Source of the DNA: CAXBDP01 sp963974465
GTDB taxonomy: Bacteria > Bacteroidota > Bacteroidia > Cytophagales > Cyclobacteriaceae
Reading direction: 5' to 3' (one strand)
NCBI GenBank assembly: GCA_049340005.1
Contig: JBMPIY010000006.1
DNA length: 64,000 bases
Within the stretch, counting starts at the first letter, position 1, and the number at the start of each line of letters is the position of its first letter. Positions 1 to 8,547 of the stretch are shown here, one piece after another. Under the pieces are notes generated by a model, which worked only from the letters and a program-made list of their open reading frames with translations, did not search any database and had not been told where the DNA came from. Both the position numbers and the translations under genes were made by a program.

Positions 1-76
1 ACCGCCGTATACCGAACGGTACGTACGGTGGTGTGGGAGGTCGAAACGGGAACTAATCCCGTTTCTCCTACCCGAT
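1..76 (+). mobile_element. Group II intron, 3' end (domains V and VI)
   Basis: Positions 1-32 fold as a group II domain V. Bases 1-9 pair with 24-32 (nine pairs, one G-U at 4/29), a two-base bulge (C22 G23) follows, 10-13 pair with 18-21, and a GAAC loop closes it. The catalytic triad would be C3-G4-C5. Domain VI follows: 43-51 pair with 57-65 (nine perfect pairs), and 35-37 pair with 71-73, leaving A70 bulged. A70 lies 7 nt from the 3' end if the intron ends at T76 (AT, the usual A-Y ending), which is the textbook branch-point geometry. The rest of the intron and any reverse transcriptase lie outside the window. The intron is antisense to the adjacent gene. Seen directly: the folds. Inferred: the exact 3' boundary. 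Confidence 0.85.
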
Positions 77-1296
77 TAAATTTTACTCATGCTTAGCTCT
101 TGTTTTTTCATGCGAATCTGTTTGAGATATCTTCTCCAGCGAATTTGCCGAACTTTATGCTTTTTGTAATCCATATATTTAAGGACGACAAATAGGAGTA
201 AAAACATAATCATGGCTTTCATCCGTATAGCAATACCAAGATTGGCTGTGATTTGGGATAATGCAGCAGATGAAGCCAAAAAAGCAATTAGGGAAGTTTT
301 TGTAAGTAAATCACTTTTCCAAATGAAGGTAAAAAAGCCACCTCTAAAAATTTGAAAAGTAAGAATTACATAAAGCAAATTTTCAAAGGAAACAAATAGT
401 CCTAAAGCCCCATTCGCATCGAAAAACAGGGGTCTGTAGATAAAAGTGGTCATCTTTTGAATCAAATTGTAATTGGAGATATCCACAGAAGAGCCTGCTT
501 TGCTAAGCTCAAAGATATATTTCCCTGCAAAAGCATCCACACTCTCAAAGTTGTCTTCTTCTATGCCTACGTAGGCAAAAACTTTATCATAGATTAAAGC
601 AAAAACAACAGTTAAAGCTAAAAATGCAACTGCTTTTTGAGCTGGTTTGATGCCTTTACTGCCCATCATTAAAGCTAAACCTGCCGCAGCCACAAAAATG
701 AAGGCAATATGGGGTCGAACAAAGTAAACTAAAGCTAATCCAAGAACAGCAAAAATCCAGCGGGAGGAAATTCTACTCAGCGAGAAAAAGAAAGCTCCAA
801 TTCCTAAAAAGATGATTGCGCCTTTTCCGAAAGAACCCGACCAAAAGTGCATATTGGGCAAAAACAATATCAGCGGAAAAAGCAATTGCCCAAAGACACT
901 ATGTTTGAAACGAATATTTTCTACAAATAGCAAGTAGAAAAATGCCATACCACCGTAACCAAGTAAGGCAAAAAACATCATGACACCTTCGTAGCCAACA
1001 CCGAAAACTTTAATAAATGGCCAACCTACAAATTCGATAAAGGCCGTTCCTTGTTCGAAATAGTCAAACCAATTTTCCCCTCTAAAATTGTTAACAACCT
1101 TGTAATGATAATATTTGCTATCGCTGCTATTGAAATTGGCATAAATGTAATACACAATAGCCATTGCCATGTGGAAGGCAAAAAGCAAGTCCAGCGTTTT
1201 GATACTTGCATAAGGATATCGCGCCTTAATTTGCCGGTTTACAGCAAAGCCAAGTAAAAAAAGCAGGGGGATAAATATAAAATCCACGGGACTCAT
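76..1296 (-). CDS. Polytopic membrane protein, Wzy/EpsG-like polysaccharide polymerase candidate
   Basis: This 406-residue protein has about ten hydrophobic segments, a long loop around residues 230-280 and a short very basic cytoplasmic tail (many Arg and Lys from about 375). A central HFWSGSFGKGA segment and a later FVRPH motif recall the loops of O-antigen or EPS polymerases of the Wzy/EpsG type in Bacteroidota; the assignment rests on topology and these motifs, not a family-wide signature. It lies 23 bp downstream of a GNAT enzyme gene on the same strand, probably one transcript, and across a divergent gap from a Wzc-type kinase and a UDP-sugar epimerase. The stop codon (complement of 76-78) takes its last base from the group II intron end, so the C-terminus may have been altered by insertion. 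It could also be another lipid-linked-sugar membrane enzyme. Confidence 0.65.
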   Translation of the reverse strand: MSPVDFIFIPLLFLLGFAVNRQIKARYPYASIKTLDLLFAFHMAMAIVYYIYANFNSSDSKYYHYKVVNNFRGENWFDYFEQGTAFIEFVGWPFIKVFGVGYEGVMMFFALLGYGGMAFFYLLFVENIRFKHSVFGQLLFPLILFLPNMHFWSGSFGKGAIIFLGIGAFFFSLSRISSRWIFAVLGLALVYFVRPHIAFIFVAAAGLALMMGSKGIKPAQKAVAFLALTVVFALIYDKVFAYVGIEEDNFESVDAFAGKYIFELSKAGSSVDISNYNLIQKMTTFIYRPLFFDANGALGLFVSFENLLYVILTFQIFRGGFFTFIWKSDLLTKTSLIAFLASSAALSQITANLGIAIRMKAMIMFLLLFVVLKYMDYKKHKVRQIRWRRYLKQIRMKKQELSMSKI

Positions 1297-1319
1297 AAGG
1301 ATAGCAAGTTAAAGGAAAA

Positions 1320-2285
1320 TCAAAATAATTCCATATCTCCTGTAGTCCAACTCCAATTGCCCTTGATCTTCAATTCTTTGTGGAGCGAGTTAACTTCTCT
1401 CAAAGTAACTTTTGGACCAAGATTGGGAATTTTAATAAAACCTGAGCCTTTCAATAGAAATTGCTTTTTCTGATTTAAGCCTATCATAGCAGAAACAAAT
1501 GCAGGAGAAAAGAATTTAATCATCTTGTTAAGTTCAGCTTTGATATACGAAGTATTTGTACCGATCAGTTCTGTTATACGTAATTCAGGCAACTTAGAAG
1601 TTAATTTGATGCGGCCTATCAATAATCCACCTCCATTTGCTGTAGTGAAGCATCCAAAATAGTTGAATTCAGGTATTTTTACATAACGCCATTGCAAGTA
1701 TTGGCTGTTTTTGGGTGTGTAAATTCCAGTATTTAGCTGATTTGCGAGCCATTGATCTAATTCATTCCAGTCAATATTCTGTAAATTCCATTCAGGTTTT
1801 ATGGTCTGATTCAACTGATTTGAGTTTAAAAATCCTATTAGTGAACCAATACGAATACTCAGGTCTGGTTTGGCAAGTTCTTCCCAGCCCATTTTCAAAT
1901 AGCCTGGTAAGCTTTGTTTATTTGGTGTATTGAATATAAAGTCCTTTTGATTTAGCTTTTGGTTTTCAATCATTTGCAAAGTCAGTTTTTTAAATAAACC
2001 TTTCCCTTGCCAGTTGGGGTGAGTAGCTGTATCTACAGCTCGCAAAGCGTGGAAAGTTTGGTCGCCCATTTTCCATTGCCAGTTCATAAATGCTCGTAAT
2101 GCCACAAGCTGACCTCCATGCCAAGCGAGCAGTACAGGTGAAGCACCAAAAGGGTTTTCGATATGTTTCCAATTCCAAAAAGCCTCATTTCTAGGAATAA
2201 GTCCTTCGCCTAAACTTTGCTTCTGTAAGGAAACTATAGCCTCAATATCCTCCCGCCTTGCTTCCCTTATTATTAGCTCAGTCAT
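1320..2285 (-). CDS. GNAT-family N-acetyltransferase
   Basis: The 321-residue protein starts with a GNAT fold: a beta strand and helix at residues 3-25 (IIREARREDIEAIVSLQ), then the acetyl-CoA-binding region around residues 88-105 (AVDTATHPNWQGKGLFKKL), which contains the Q-x-G-K-G pyrophosphate loop. The C-terminal half has no motif I recognise and may be a second, degenerate GNAT-like domain, as in two-domain acetyltransferases. The acceptor is unknown; its position beside polysaccharide genes suggests an amino sugar or a sugar-linked substrate, which is inference. It is the first gene of a minus-strand pair with the polymerase-like gene. Confidence 0.8.
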   Translation of the reverse strand: MTELIIREARREDIEAIVSLQKQSLGEGLIPRNEAFWNWKHIENPFGASPVLLAWHGGQLVALRAFMNWQWKMGDQTFHALRAVDTATHPNWQGKGLFKKLTLQMIENQKLNQKDFIFNTPNKQSLPGYLKMGWEELAKPDLSIRIGSLIGFLNSNQLNQTIKPEWNLQNIDWNELDQWLANQLNTGIYTPKNSQYLQWRYVKIPEFNYFGCFTTANGGGLLIGRIKLTSKLPELRITELIGTNTSYIKAELNKMIKFFSPAFVSAMIGLNQKKQFLLKGSGFIKIPNLGPKVTLREVNSLHKELKIKGNWSWTTGDMELF

Positions 2286-2607
2286 TGTTGCTTAATGTAT
2301 ATGAATTATAAGAATCTTTTTTTCATTGCTTATAAAATATTTTTTCCAGTTTTCTACGTATATGTCGTTACTGAATAATATGTGTTCATAAGCGCTGTTC
2401 AAGTGCATAATATTCAATTTTACCTTATATTAAGGCCAATAAAGGAAAATAATTTAGGGATATTGTAAATTTCTGTAGCGTATTTACGTTCGCATTGAGG
2501 GATTAGATGAACTAAAAGGTTCAAATCAACAATATTTAATGATTTTTTCAGACCTTTAACACAGCTTATTTTCAGAATTAAGCAATTGCTTGCCCTAACG
2601 AATTTTT
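2286..2607. other. Divergent intergenic region, 322 bp
   Basis: AT-rich spacer between the minus-strand GNAT/polymerase pair and the plus-strand Wzc gene. It must hold promoters for both directions. I see one candidate plus-strand promoter (listed separately) and no coding sequence or strong hairpin. Confidence 0.7.
2463..2492 (+). promoter_or_regulatory. Candidate Bacteroidota-type promoter for the Wzc-epimerase genes
   Basis: TTG at 2463-2465, a 19-nt spacer, then TACGTTCG at 2485-2492, one mismatch from the TAnnTTTG -7 element. It would give a leader of about 110 nt before the ATG at 2608. The match is short and untested. Confidence 0.35.
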
Positions 2608-4977
2608 ATGAAGCAATCGGATGAATTTATGAATGCACCAATGTCGTCGGAAGATGACGGTGGGATCGACTTTAAAGAAATAATTGGAATAATTGCATCG
2701 TGGTGGTGGCTGCTAATTATAAGTATAGGTATTGGGCTAGGTATTGCATTTGTGAAAAACAGATATGCGATTGATGAGTACCTTGTAAAAGCCACGGTAC
2801 TTATAGAAAGCGAAATTAATACAGGTGTAATTCCGGGTGGTGATATGTTTGGCGGTAGTAGCCGCCGAATGGACAATCAAATAGGAATTTTGAAGTCATA
2901 CACAATGGCCGAACAAACCCTGCGCACTCTTGATTTTGATATCAACTATGTGCTAGTTGGGAATGTAAAAGACAAGGAATTATACCCAACAAGGCCTTTC
3001 GTAATTGACTATGCTGATGGCCTAAGTTCATTTTACGATGCCCCAATATCTGTAACTCCGCAGCCTAACGAAAAATTTGTAGTCAAGGTATCAGGAGAAA
3101 GCACCTCTTATGATGTGGAGTCAGGTGAATTATTTGAATTCCCAAGAGGAAGAATAACTCTTGTTTGGACTGATATTACTCCAGATTACATAGGCAAAGA
3201 GGTGGTGGTTACGGCTAGAGATATTGAAAAAATGGCTCGTGACTATGCCAATCGATTACAAATAAAAAGTACTTATGGCTCAATGGTAGAGTTAAGTATG
3301 AATACCACAGTATTTGCTAAGGATAGTCGCTACATCAATAGATTAATTGAAGTATATGTGCAGCGGGAGGTAAATGAAAAAAATCAAGTTGCAGAGAATA
3401 CTATACAATTTATAGATCAGCAGTTGGCACTTATTGGTGATTCATTAGCCTTTGTGGAAAGTGCTATGCGCGATTTCAGAACAAAGAGTAATTTCTCAAA
3501 CTTAAGTGGAGAAACAGAAAGAATTTTTTCACGAATAGAAGAGAAGGAAGCTCAAAGGCAAGTGGTTCAAAGGCAAATCACTTATTATGATTACCTCGAC
3601 AGATATCTTACAGAATCAGACAATTTTGAATCCATTTTGGCGCCAGCCACTGCTGGTATTGAAGATGCTATTATGAGTAGTTTGGTACAAGAGATATACG
3701 AACTGAGTAATCGGATTCGTAACTTAAGTACCAGCTCGAATACCGACAACCCTACCATCGTAAATCTGCGACGACAGCTCTCTGATAAGCGAAGTGTACT
3801 GCAGGAAAGTGTTCGAAATGTAAAAGCACCACTGGAAACAAGATTAAGGGAGTTGAACTCCGAAATAGGAATTGCTAATCGGGAATTGAATATTATACCT
3901 GCCCAGGAGCGAGAATATGTGAATATTCAACGCAAGTATAGCTTGAATGAAGGCAACTTCAACTTCTTGATGCAGAAAAAATCTGAAGCGCAAATATCAA
4001 AAGCAGCTACAATTCCAGCGCACAAAGTTATTGATCCATCCAAAGGATATTTTGCTAGAATTGGTCCGAAAAAGGAAGCAACCTATTTGATGGGTATTGG
4101 TATTGGCCTTGCGCTTCCGTTGTTGTTTATTTTGCTCAAAGAGTTTTTGGATGAGCGAATTAAATCCTCCCGCAAACTTCAAAAAAGCACAGATATACCA
4201 ATAATTGGCATGATTGGCCACAATGAATTAAGCTATGGTTTAGTGGTGCACAAAAGCCCTAAATCGCCTGTAGCTGAATCCTTCAGAGCTATTCGTACAA
4301 ATTTGCAGTTTTTTGCCCTTGAAAAGGAAAAGAAGGTATTTATTGTAACATCTAGTGTTAGTGGTGAAGGAAAGAGTTTCTGCTCCATGAACATGGCTTC
4401 AGTGCTGGCAGTTGGGAATAAAAAGACCTTGCTGATGGGGCTTGATTTACGCAAACCAAGGAACTATACTGATTTCGGTCTTGGCAAAGTAAAGGGACTA
4501 ACTGACTATATGGTTGGAGAAGCTTCCAAAGATGATATTGTACATGCTACTTCGCTTGATAATTTAGATATTCTGCCTTCCGGGCCAGCGCCACCAAATC
4601 CGGCAGAATTGCTGATGAGTGATAAATTCAGAGCCTTATTGGAAGAGTTAAAGGATAAATACCATTATATTGTAATGGATACTCCGCCAGTGAATTTGGT
4701 AGCTGATGCTCTGGAATTGATAAAACACGCGGATTTGACATTGTACGTGGTGCGACAAAAATATACCACGAAGCCAATGCTCGACTTTATTAATGGGCAG
4801 TTTGAAAAACAATTGACTGGGCCTATCCAGATAGTTTATAATGACTATGTGCCAAATAGAGGTTATGGTTATGGCTACGGCTATGGTTACGGCTATGGCT
4901 ACGGCGAATACTATGAAGTAAATGAAGCTGATCTTGTGAAAAAGAGAACTTGGCTTTGGAGAAGAAAACACGCATGA
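2608..4977 (+). CDS. Wzc-type polysaccharide co-polymerase with BY-kinase domain
   Basis: The 789-residue inner-membrane protein controls chain length and export of a surface polysaccharide and autophosphorylates on tyrosine. TM1 spans about residues 27-49, followed by a Wzz-type periplasmic domain with long coiled-coil stretches (about 240-450); TM2 is at about 492-513. The cytoplasmic BY-kinase has Walker A SSVSGEGKSF (582-591), Walker A' LLMGLDLRKPR (from 608) and a Walker B-like strand ending MDTPP (about 690). The C-terminus carries a tyrosine cluster made of seven or so Tyr-Gly repeats (from 752) followed by EYYE, the expected autophosphorylation tail. Its last codons overlap the epimerase start (ATGA at 4974), indicating translational coupling. 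No outer-membrane Wza partner is in the window. Confidence 0.93.
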   Translation: MKQSDEFMNAPMSSEDDGGIDFKEIIGIIASWWWLLIISIGIGLGIAFVKNRYAIDEYLVKATVLIESEINTGVIPGGDMFGGSSRRMDNQIGILKSYTMAEQTLRTLDFDINYVLVGNVKDKELYPTRPFVIDYADGLSSFYDAPISVTPQPNEKFVVKVSGESTSYDVESGELFEFPRGRITLVWTDITPDYIGKEVVVTARDIEKMARDYANRLQIKSTYGSMVELSMNTTVFAKDSRYINRLIEVYVQREVNEKNQVAENTIQFIDQQLALIGDSLAFVESAMRDFRTKSNFSNLSGETERIFSRIEEKEAQRQVVQRQITYYDYLDRYLTESDNFESILAPATAGIEDAIMSSLVQEIYELSNRIRNLSTSSNTDNPTIVNLRRQLSDKRSVLQESVRNVKAPLETRLRELNSEIGIANRELNIIPAQEREYVNIQRKYSLNEGNFNFLMQKKSEAQISKAATIPAHKVIDPSKGYFARIGPKKEATYLMGIGIGLALPLLFILLKEFLDERIKSSRKLQKSTDIPIIGMIGHNELSYGLVVHKSPKSPVAESFRAIRTNLQFFALEKEKKVFIVTSSVSGEGKSFCSMNMASVLAVGNKKTLLMGLDLRKPRNYTDFGLGKVKGLTDYMVGEASKDDIVHATSLDNLDILPSGPAPPNPAELLMSDKFRALLEELKDKYHYIVMDTPPVNLVADALELIKHADLTLYVVRQKYTTKPMLDFINGQFEKQLTGPIQIVYNDYVPNRGYGYGYGYGYGYGYGEYYEVNEADLVKKRTWLWRRKHA
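4861..4908 (+). repeat. In-frame 6-bp tandem repeat encoding Tyr-Gly tail
   Basis: About eight copies of a GGYTAY hexamer (variants GGTTAT, GGCTAC, GGCTAT, GGTTAC) encode the alternating Gly-Tyr tail of the Wzc kinase. Copy number could change by slippage in steps of two residues without loss of frame, altering the number of phosphorylatable tyrosines. Confidence 0.85.
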
Positions 4978-6035
4978 TAAAAAAGGTATTAGTGACCGGT
5001 GCAGCCGGATTTATAGGATTTCATACTTCCAGAAAATTATTAGATAGGGGTGACGAGGTAGTCGGTCTTGATAGTATCAACGACTACTACGACCCTATGC
5101 TGAAAAAGGATAGACTTATCCAATTAGGTATAGACCCAAAAGAGATTGAATATAATGTAAGAGTTTATAGTAGTAAATATCCCAAATTCAGCTTTATCCG
5201 GCTTCAATTGGAAGATAAGCACAATTTGGAAAAGCTATTTCAAGACGCAGGCATAGACCACATAATCAACCTTGCTGCGCAAGCAGGAGTAAGACACAGC
5301 CTTACACATCCTGAAGTTTACATGCAGAGTAATATTTTGGGATTTTGTCATATTTTGGAAATGGCAAGGCATTTTAATGTGAAGCATTTGGTCTATGCAA
5401 GTAGCTCTAGTGTGTATGGCCAAGCAAGGAACATCCCATTTTCTACTATGGAGCATGTGGATTTTCCTGTGAGTTTGTATGCCGCCAGCAAAAAGGCAAA
5501 TGAGCTTATGGCGCACACGTATTCGCATATTTTTAGAGTGCCAACTACTGGTTTGAGATTTTTTACGGTTTATGGCCCTTGGGGTCGTCCTGATATGGCT
5601 TTGTTTATTTTCACCAAGAAAATATTAGCAGGCGAACCAATCGATGTGTACAACTATGGCGATATGCGTAGGGATTTCACTTACGTGGACGATATCGTAG
5701 AGGGAATTACCAGGGTACTAGACAAAGCACCTACTAAAAATCCACATGCAGAAAAGCTAAACTATGCTGCTGATATTGTGAATACACCTTACATGGTGTA
5801 TAATATTGGCAATAGTTCGCCAGTTCGCCTAATGGACTTTATCGAAGAAATTGAAGAGCAGTTGGGCAAAAAAGCGATTAAAAACTTGATGCCTATACAA
5901 CCTGGTGATATAGCTTTGTCTTATGCAGATGCGTCTGAATTGGAAAAGGATCTTGGCTATCGACCAAAAACGACCATTCGCGATGGAGTTACTAATTTCT
6001 TAGCATGGTATAGAGAATATTTTAAAGAAGCTTAA
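4974..6035 (+). CDS. NAD-dependent UDP-glucuronate 4-epimerase-like protein
   Basis: Extended SDR enzyme of 353 residues that most likely interconverts UDP-glucuronate and UDP-galacturonate for polysaccharide synthesis. The Rossmann motif TGAAGFIG puts glycines at 9, 12 and 15; the SSSSVYG strand and the catalytic Tyr169-x3-Lys173 (YAASK) follow, and TVYGPWGRPDMA is typical of the UDP-glucuronate epimerase branch. I place the start at ATG 4974, which overlaps the stop of the kinase gene (ATGA) and has GGAGAAG upstream; a longer reading from 4950 lies inside the kinase gene and adds no conserved sequence. Substrate is inferred from motif similarity and context. Confidence 0.88.
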   Translation: MIKKVLVTGAAGFIGFHTSRKLLDRGDEVVGLDSINDYYDPMLKKDRLIQLGIDPKEIEYNVRVYSSKYPKFSFIRLQLEDKHNLEKLFQDAGIDHIINLAAQAGVRHSLTHPEVYMQSNILGFCHILEMARHFNVKHLVYASSSSVYGQARNIPFSTMEHVDFPVSLYAASKKANELMAHTYSHIFRVPTTGLRFFTVYGPWGRPDMALFIFTKKILAGEPIDVYNYGDMRRDFTYVDDIVEGITRVLDKAPTKNPHAEKLNYAADIVNTPYMVYNIGNSSPVRLMDFIEEIEEQLGKKAIKNLMPIQPGDIALSYADASELEKDLGYRPKTTIRDGVTNFLAWYREYFKEA

Positions 6036-6056
6036 CAACCCATAAAATTAAAACCA

Positions 6057-6617
6057 ATGAATCGCTGTCCTTGGTGCCTTGGTTTCGAAGAATATATAAA
6101 ATATCATGACGAAGAATGGGGAGTTCCAGTTCATGATGATAAAACCCATTTTGAATTTTTGATTCTCGAAGGTGCGCAAGCAGGCCTCAGCTGGTCCACG
6201 GTATTGAAAAAGCGGGAGGGATACAGACAGTCATTTGCGAATTTTGACCCAATTGAAGTCGCTAATTTTACATTGGAAAGGGTAGAGGAGTTAATGCAAT
6301 TTCCTGGCATAGTTAGGAACAGACTTAAAATTCAATCCGCTATAATCAATGCTAAATTATTTCTCGAAGTTCAAAAGGAATTTGGCAGCTTTGATGCGTA
6401 TATCTGGGGCTTTGTAAATGGCGAGCCAATTGTCAATAAGTGGAAAAATATAGCCGAAGTGCCTGCAACCAGCAAGGAATCAGATGCACTGAGCAAAGAT
6501 CTCAAAAAGCGTGGGTTCAAATTCGTTGGATCTACGATTATCTATGCGCACATGCAAGCTTGCGGACTGGTAAATGACCACTTAGTAGATTGTTTCCGCT
6601 ACACGGTAAAATCTTAG
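6057..6617 (+). CDS. tag: DNA-3-methyladenine glycosylase I
   Basis: The 186-residue cytoplasmic base-excision repair enzyme removes 3-methyladenine from alkylated DNA. The N-terminus MNRCPWC with Cys4, then His17 in YHDEEWG, and a C-terminal NDHLVDCF supplying the second His and Cys, reproduce the zinc-binding set of E. coli Tag. EGAQAGLSWSTVLKKRE is the family's conserved helix. Length matches the family. It starts 21 bp after the epimerase and may be co-transcribed with it, although the functions are unrelated. It converges with the next minus-strand gene with only 12 bp between. Confidence 0.95.
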   Translation: MNRCPWCLGFEEYIKYHDEEWGVPVHDDKTHFEFLILEGAQAGLSWSTVLKKREGYRQSFANFDPIEVANFTLERVEELMQFPGIVRNRLKIQSAIINAKLFLEVQKEFGSFDAYIWGFVNGEPIVNKWKNIAEVPATSKESDALSKDLKKRGFKFVGSTIIYAHMQACGLVNDHLVDCFRYTVKS

Positions 6618-6629
6618 ATTGGGGTAACC

Positions 6630-7115
6630 TTAAGACTTCTTTCCTAGCAGAATTTTCATCCCATCGAAAAAGTTGTGCTCGAAGGTTTTGCGGTAAATAA
6701 AAAGTAAACCAAAAATCCCAAAAATAGAAAAGGGTAATAAGCTACTTGGAAGAAGTAGCCCCATAAATACAAAAAATAGGATGGCAAATACAGAGGCAAT
6801 TTTCACAACTTTACCTTTACTAAGAAGCCCGATAGAAATGGCAATGAGAAAAATTGCCAGGATAAAAATGCTCCAAATTAGGTTCGAAACAAGATTGTCA
6901 ACCAAGGAAACGATTAAATTTGGTTCTGCACTTAATTTATGGATTTTGGATAGGAATGTAACTTGAACAATGCCTTCGTATAATAAAAATAAGCTCAATA
7001 GGAAAAGGCTAAATGCGTAAATAGCTCTTGCTCCTCCCGCCATTTTCCAAGATGCTAATAGCAAGGCAAGGCCAAAAAAATCGATTGTAACAAAAATTAG
7101 GGAGGTGTTATCCAT
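6630..7115 (-). CDS. Small polytopic membrane protein of unknown function
   Basis: The 161-residue protein has about five hydrophobic helices (residues about 6-22, 30-52, 72-95, 103-120 and 124-142) and a basic C-terminus ending LLGKKS. I recognise no family. It is a single gene between a convergent tag gene and an upstream minus-strand protease-like gene. A perfect 9-bp inverted repeat lies 11 bp upstream of its start. Confidence 0.7.
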   Translation of the reverse strand: MDNTSLIFVTIDFFGLALLLASWKMAGGARAIYAFSLFLLSLFLLYEGIVQVTFLSKIHKLSAEPNLIVSLVDNLVSNLIWSIFILAIFLIAISIGLLSKGKVVKIASVFAILFFVFMGLLLPSSLLPFSIFGIFGLLFIYRKTFEHNFFDGMKILLGKKS

Positions 7116-7125
7116 TCTTGATGAG

Positions 7126-7151
7126 TTTGTAAATCTAGGACAATTTACAAA
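7126..7151. promoter_or_regulatory. Perfect 9-bp inverted repeat upstream of the membrane protein gene
   Basis: TTTGTAAAT (7126-7134) and ATTTACAAA (7143-7151) are exact complements separated by 8 bp, close to the start at 7115 on the minus strand. Size and spacing fit a dimeric repressor operator, but no regulator gene is adjacent. Confidence 0.35.
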
Positions 7152-7167
7152 TGGAATTTAATTAGAC

Positions 7168-7182
7168 AGCCATATAATGGCT
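7168..7182 (-). terminator. Weak terminator-like hairpin after the protease-like gene
   Basis: AGCCAT and ATGGCT (7168-7173, 7177-7182) form a 6-bp stem 5 bp past the stop codon of the minus-strand gene. It is followed on that strand by an AT-rich stretch rather than a clean T run, so termination is only possible. Confidence 0.3.
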
Positions 7183-7186
7183 TGAT

Positions 7187-8488
7187 TTAAATTATTCTTT
7201 TAAGTCTCATTTTTTTGTTAATAACCTGATCTCCCCTTCGCAATCTCAATCTAATTCTTCTCCCTTCTCTATCTCGGAACATATTAGATATTTTTGTTAA
7301 ATTGTAATTATCAACATCAATTCCGTTAATTTTAATAATGTAATCTCCCTCTTTCACACCATTATGAGCTGCCGGAGATGTTTCAACTACATTCACAATT
7401 CTAAATTTATCGAGCTTTGTTCCTTCGGCAATTACCTCTATCCCAAGCATATTGTACTCGAACTTCTTTTTGTATAATTGACCTTTCCTCGCATATATCT
7501 TCTTGTTAGGGTAATCAAAAATCACATTTACTCGGTTAAGGATGTTTCCTCCAATTGTACCTTTCCTACCTGGGATTCTCAAAGCTTCCGTGTAGCTGCC
7601 CGGATTGGGGTATGATGTGAGTACATCTGAAAACTCTAATGAACCGAATTTCACTTCCTTGGTTCGAGAGATAAAACCAGAAATATCTCCGCCAATAGCT
7701 CTACCCAAAAGTGCCTCAATATTTTTTTCAGGGATATAGATTTCTTCATCAGCTGACACATCCATCGAAATCGCCATGCTAGCACCAGTATCAATAAGGA
7801 ACTTGCCACTGATTTTTGAATTATCTTTTTGAGTAATTTGAGCCTCTATATAAGGTTTAAATTCTTCGATTGTTATATCTATTGACTCATAGGCTCTTGG
7901 AGGCTTGAAAGATGCTGGTTCATAAAAGGTGAGCAGTTCTTGATCATAGTCAATTTCAACTATATATTTTTGGAATAACTCGTACCCAATTATTCCGTGA
8001 ATCTCCAAGCCCATAAAGCTTTTTAATTGTAGGAAATCCTCACCTAAGGCAAGTAAAGTTTGTCCTCTCCCTGTAATTCCAGGTAAACTCAATGTCACAT
8101 TATTTGCAACAAATGCTTCTACTAGTACATTTCCATCTGCACCAACTACAGGAATCGACCGACTATAATTTACATTGAGAAGGTCTGAATAGAAGCGGTC
8201 TGTTAGGATGGCGGTTTTTAAGCCAGTATCAAGAATAAATTTTAGTGGGAGTGTATTGTTAAGGACTATTGGTACAACAATCAAATTATTATGATTTTCG
8301 AATTTTATGCTTACTTGATCTTCATTTCCATTGATTTTGAATCCAATCTCTAAGTTTTGCGCATACATGGGTTTAGTCAAAACTGCAACAAGCAAAAATG
8401 AGATAAAAAGTCTTTTATTAATAAAACGCATAATCATTAATTGGATTCTCATTAGTATGGCAGTATAATATTTGTCATTAATATTCAC
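7187..8488 (-). CDS. Retropepsin-like aspartyl protease with C-terminal PDZ domain
   Basis: The protein (433 residues from the first ATG) has a signal peptide (hydrophobic core near residues 26-40, probable cut after MYA, residue 43), so it is likely periplasmic or surface-exposed. Two aspartyl active-site motifs occur in one chain: FILDTG with Asp87 and FLIDTG with Asp233, each followed by a small hydrophobic strand, so the chain may fold as a two-lobed pepsin-like enzyme. Residues about 345-430 form a PDZ domain (VETSPAAHNGVKEGDYI). Internal Met18 or Met20 (8437 or 8431) immediately precedes the signal peptide and may be the true start. The substrate is unknown. Divergent from the cbb3 operon. 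Confidence 0.85.
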   Translation of the reverse strand: MNINDKYYTAILMRIQLMIMRFINKRLFISFLLVAVLTKPMYAQNLEIGFKINGNEDQVSIKFENHNNLIVVPIVLNNTLPLKFILDTGLKTAILTDRFYSDLLNVNYSRSIPVVGADGNVLVEAFVANNVTLSLPGITGRGQTLLALGEDFLQLKSFMGLEIHGIIGYELFQKYIVEIDYDQELLTFYEPASFKPPRAYESIDITIEEFKPYIEAQITQKDNSKISGKFLIDTGASMAISMDVSADEEIYIPEKNIEALLGRAIGGDISGFISRTKEVKFGSLEFSDVLTSYPNPGSYTEALRIPGRKGTIGGNILNRVNVIFDYPNKKIYARKGQLYKKKFEYNMLGIEVIAEGTKLDKFRIVNVVETSPAAHNGVKEGDYIIKINGIDVDNYNLTKISNMFRDREGRRIRLRLRRGDQVINKKMRLKRII

Positions 8489-8547
8489 TCACAAAATCAT
8501 TCTCAAAGTGGATAATAATTTAATCAATTCCTATATTAACAATTGAA

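Noticed and set aside
2515..2530. GGTTCAAATC resembling a tRNA T-loop
   Set aside because: The flanking bases do not form the five-pair T stem and no acceptor or anticodon arm can be placed.
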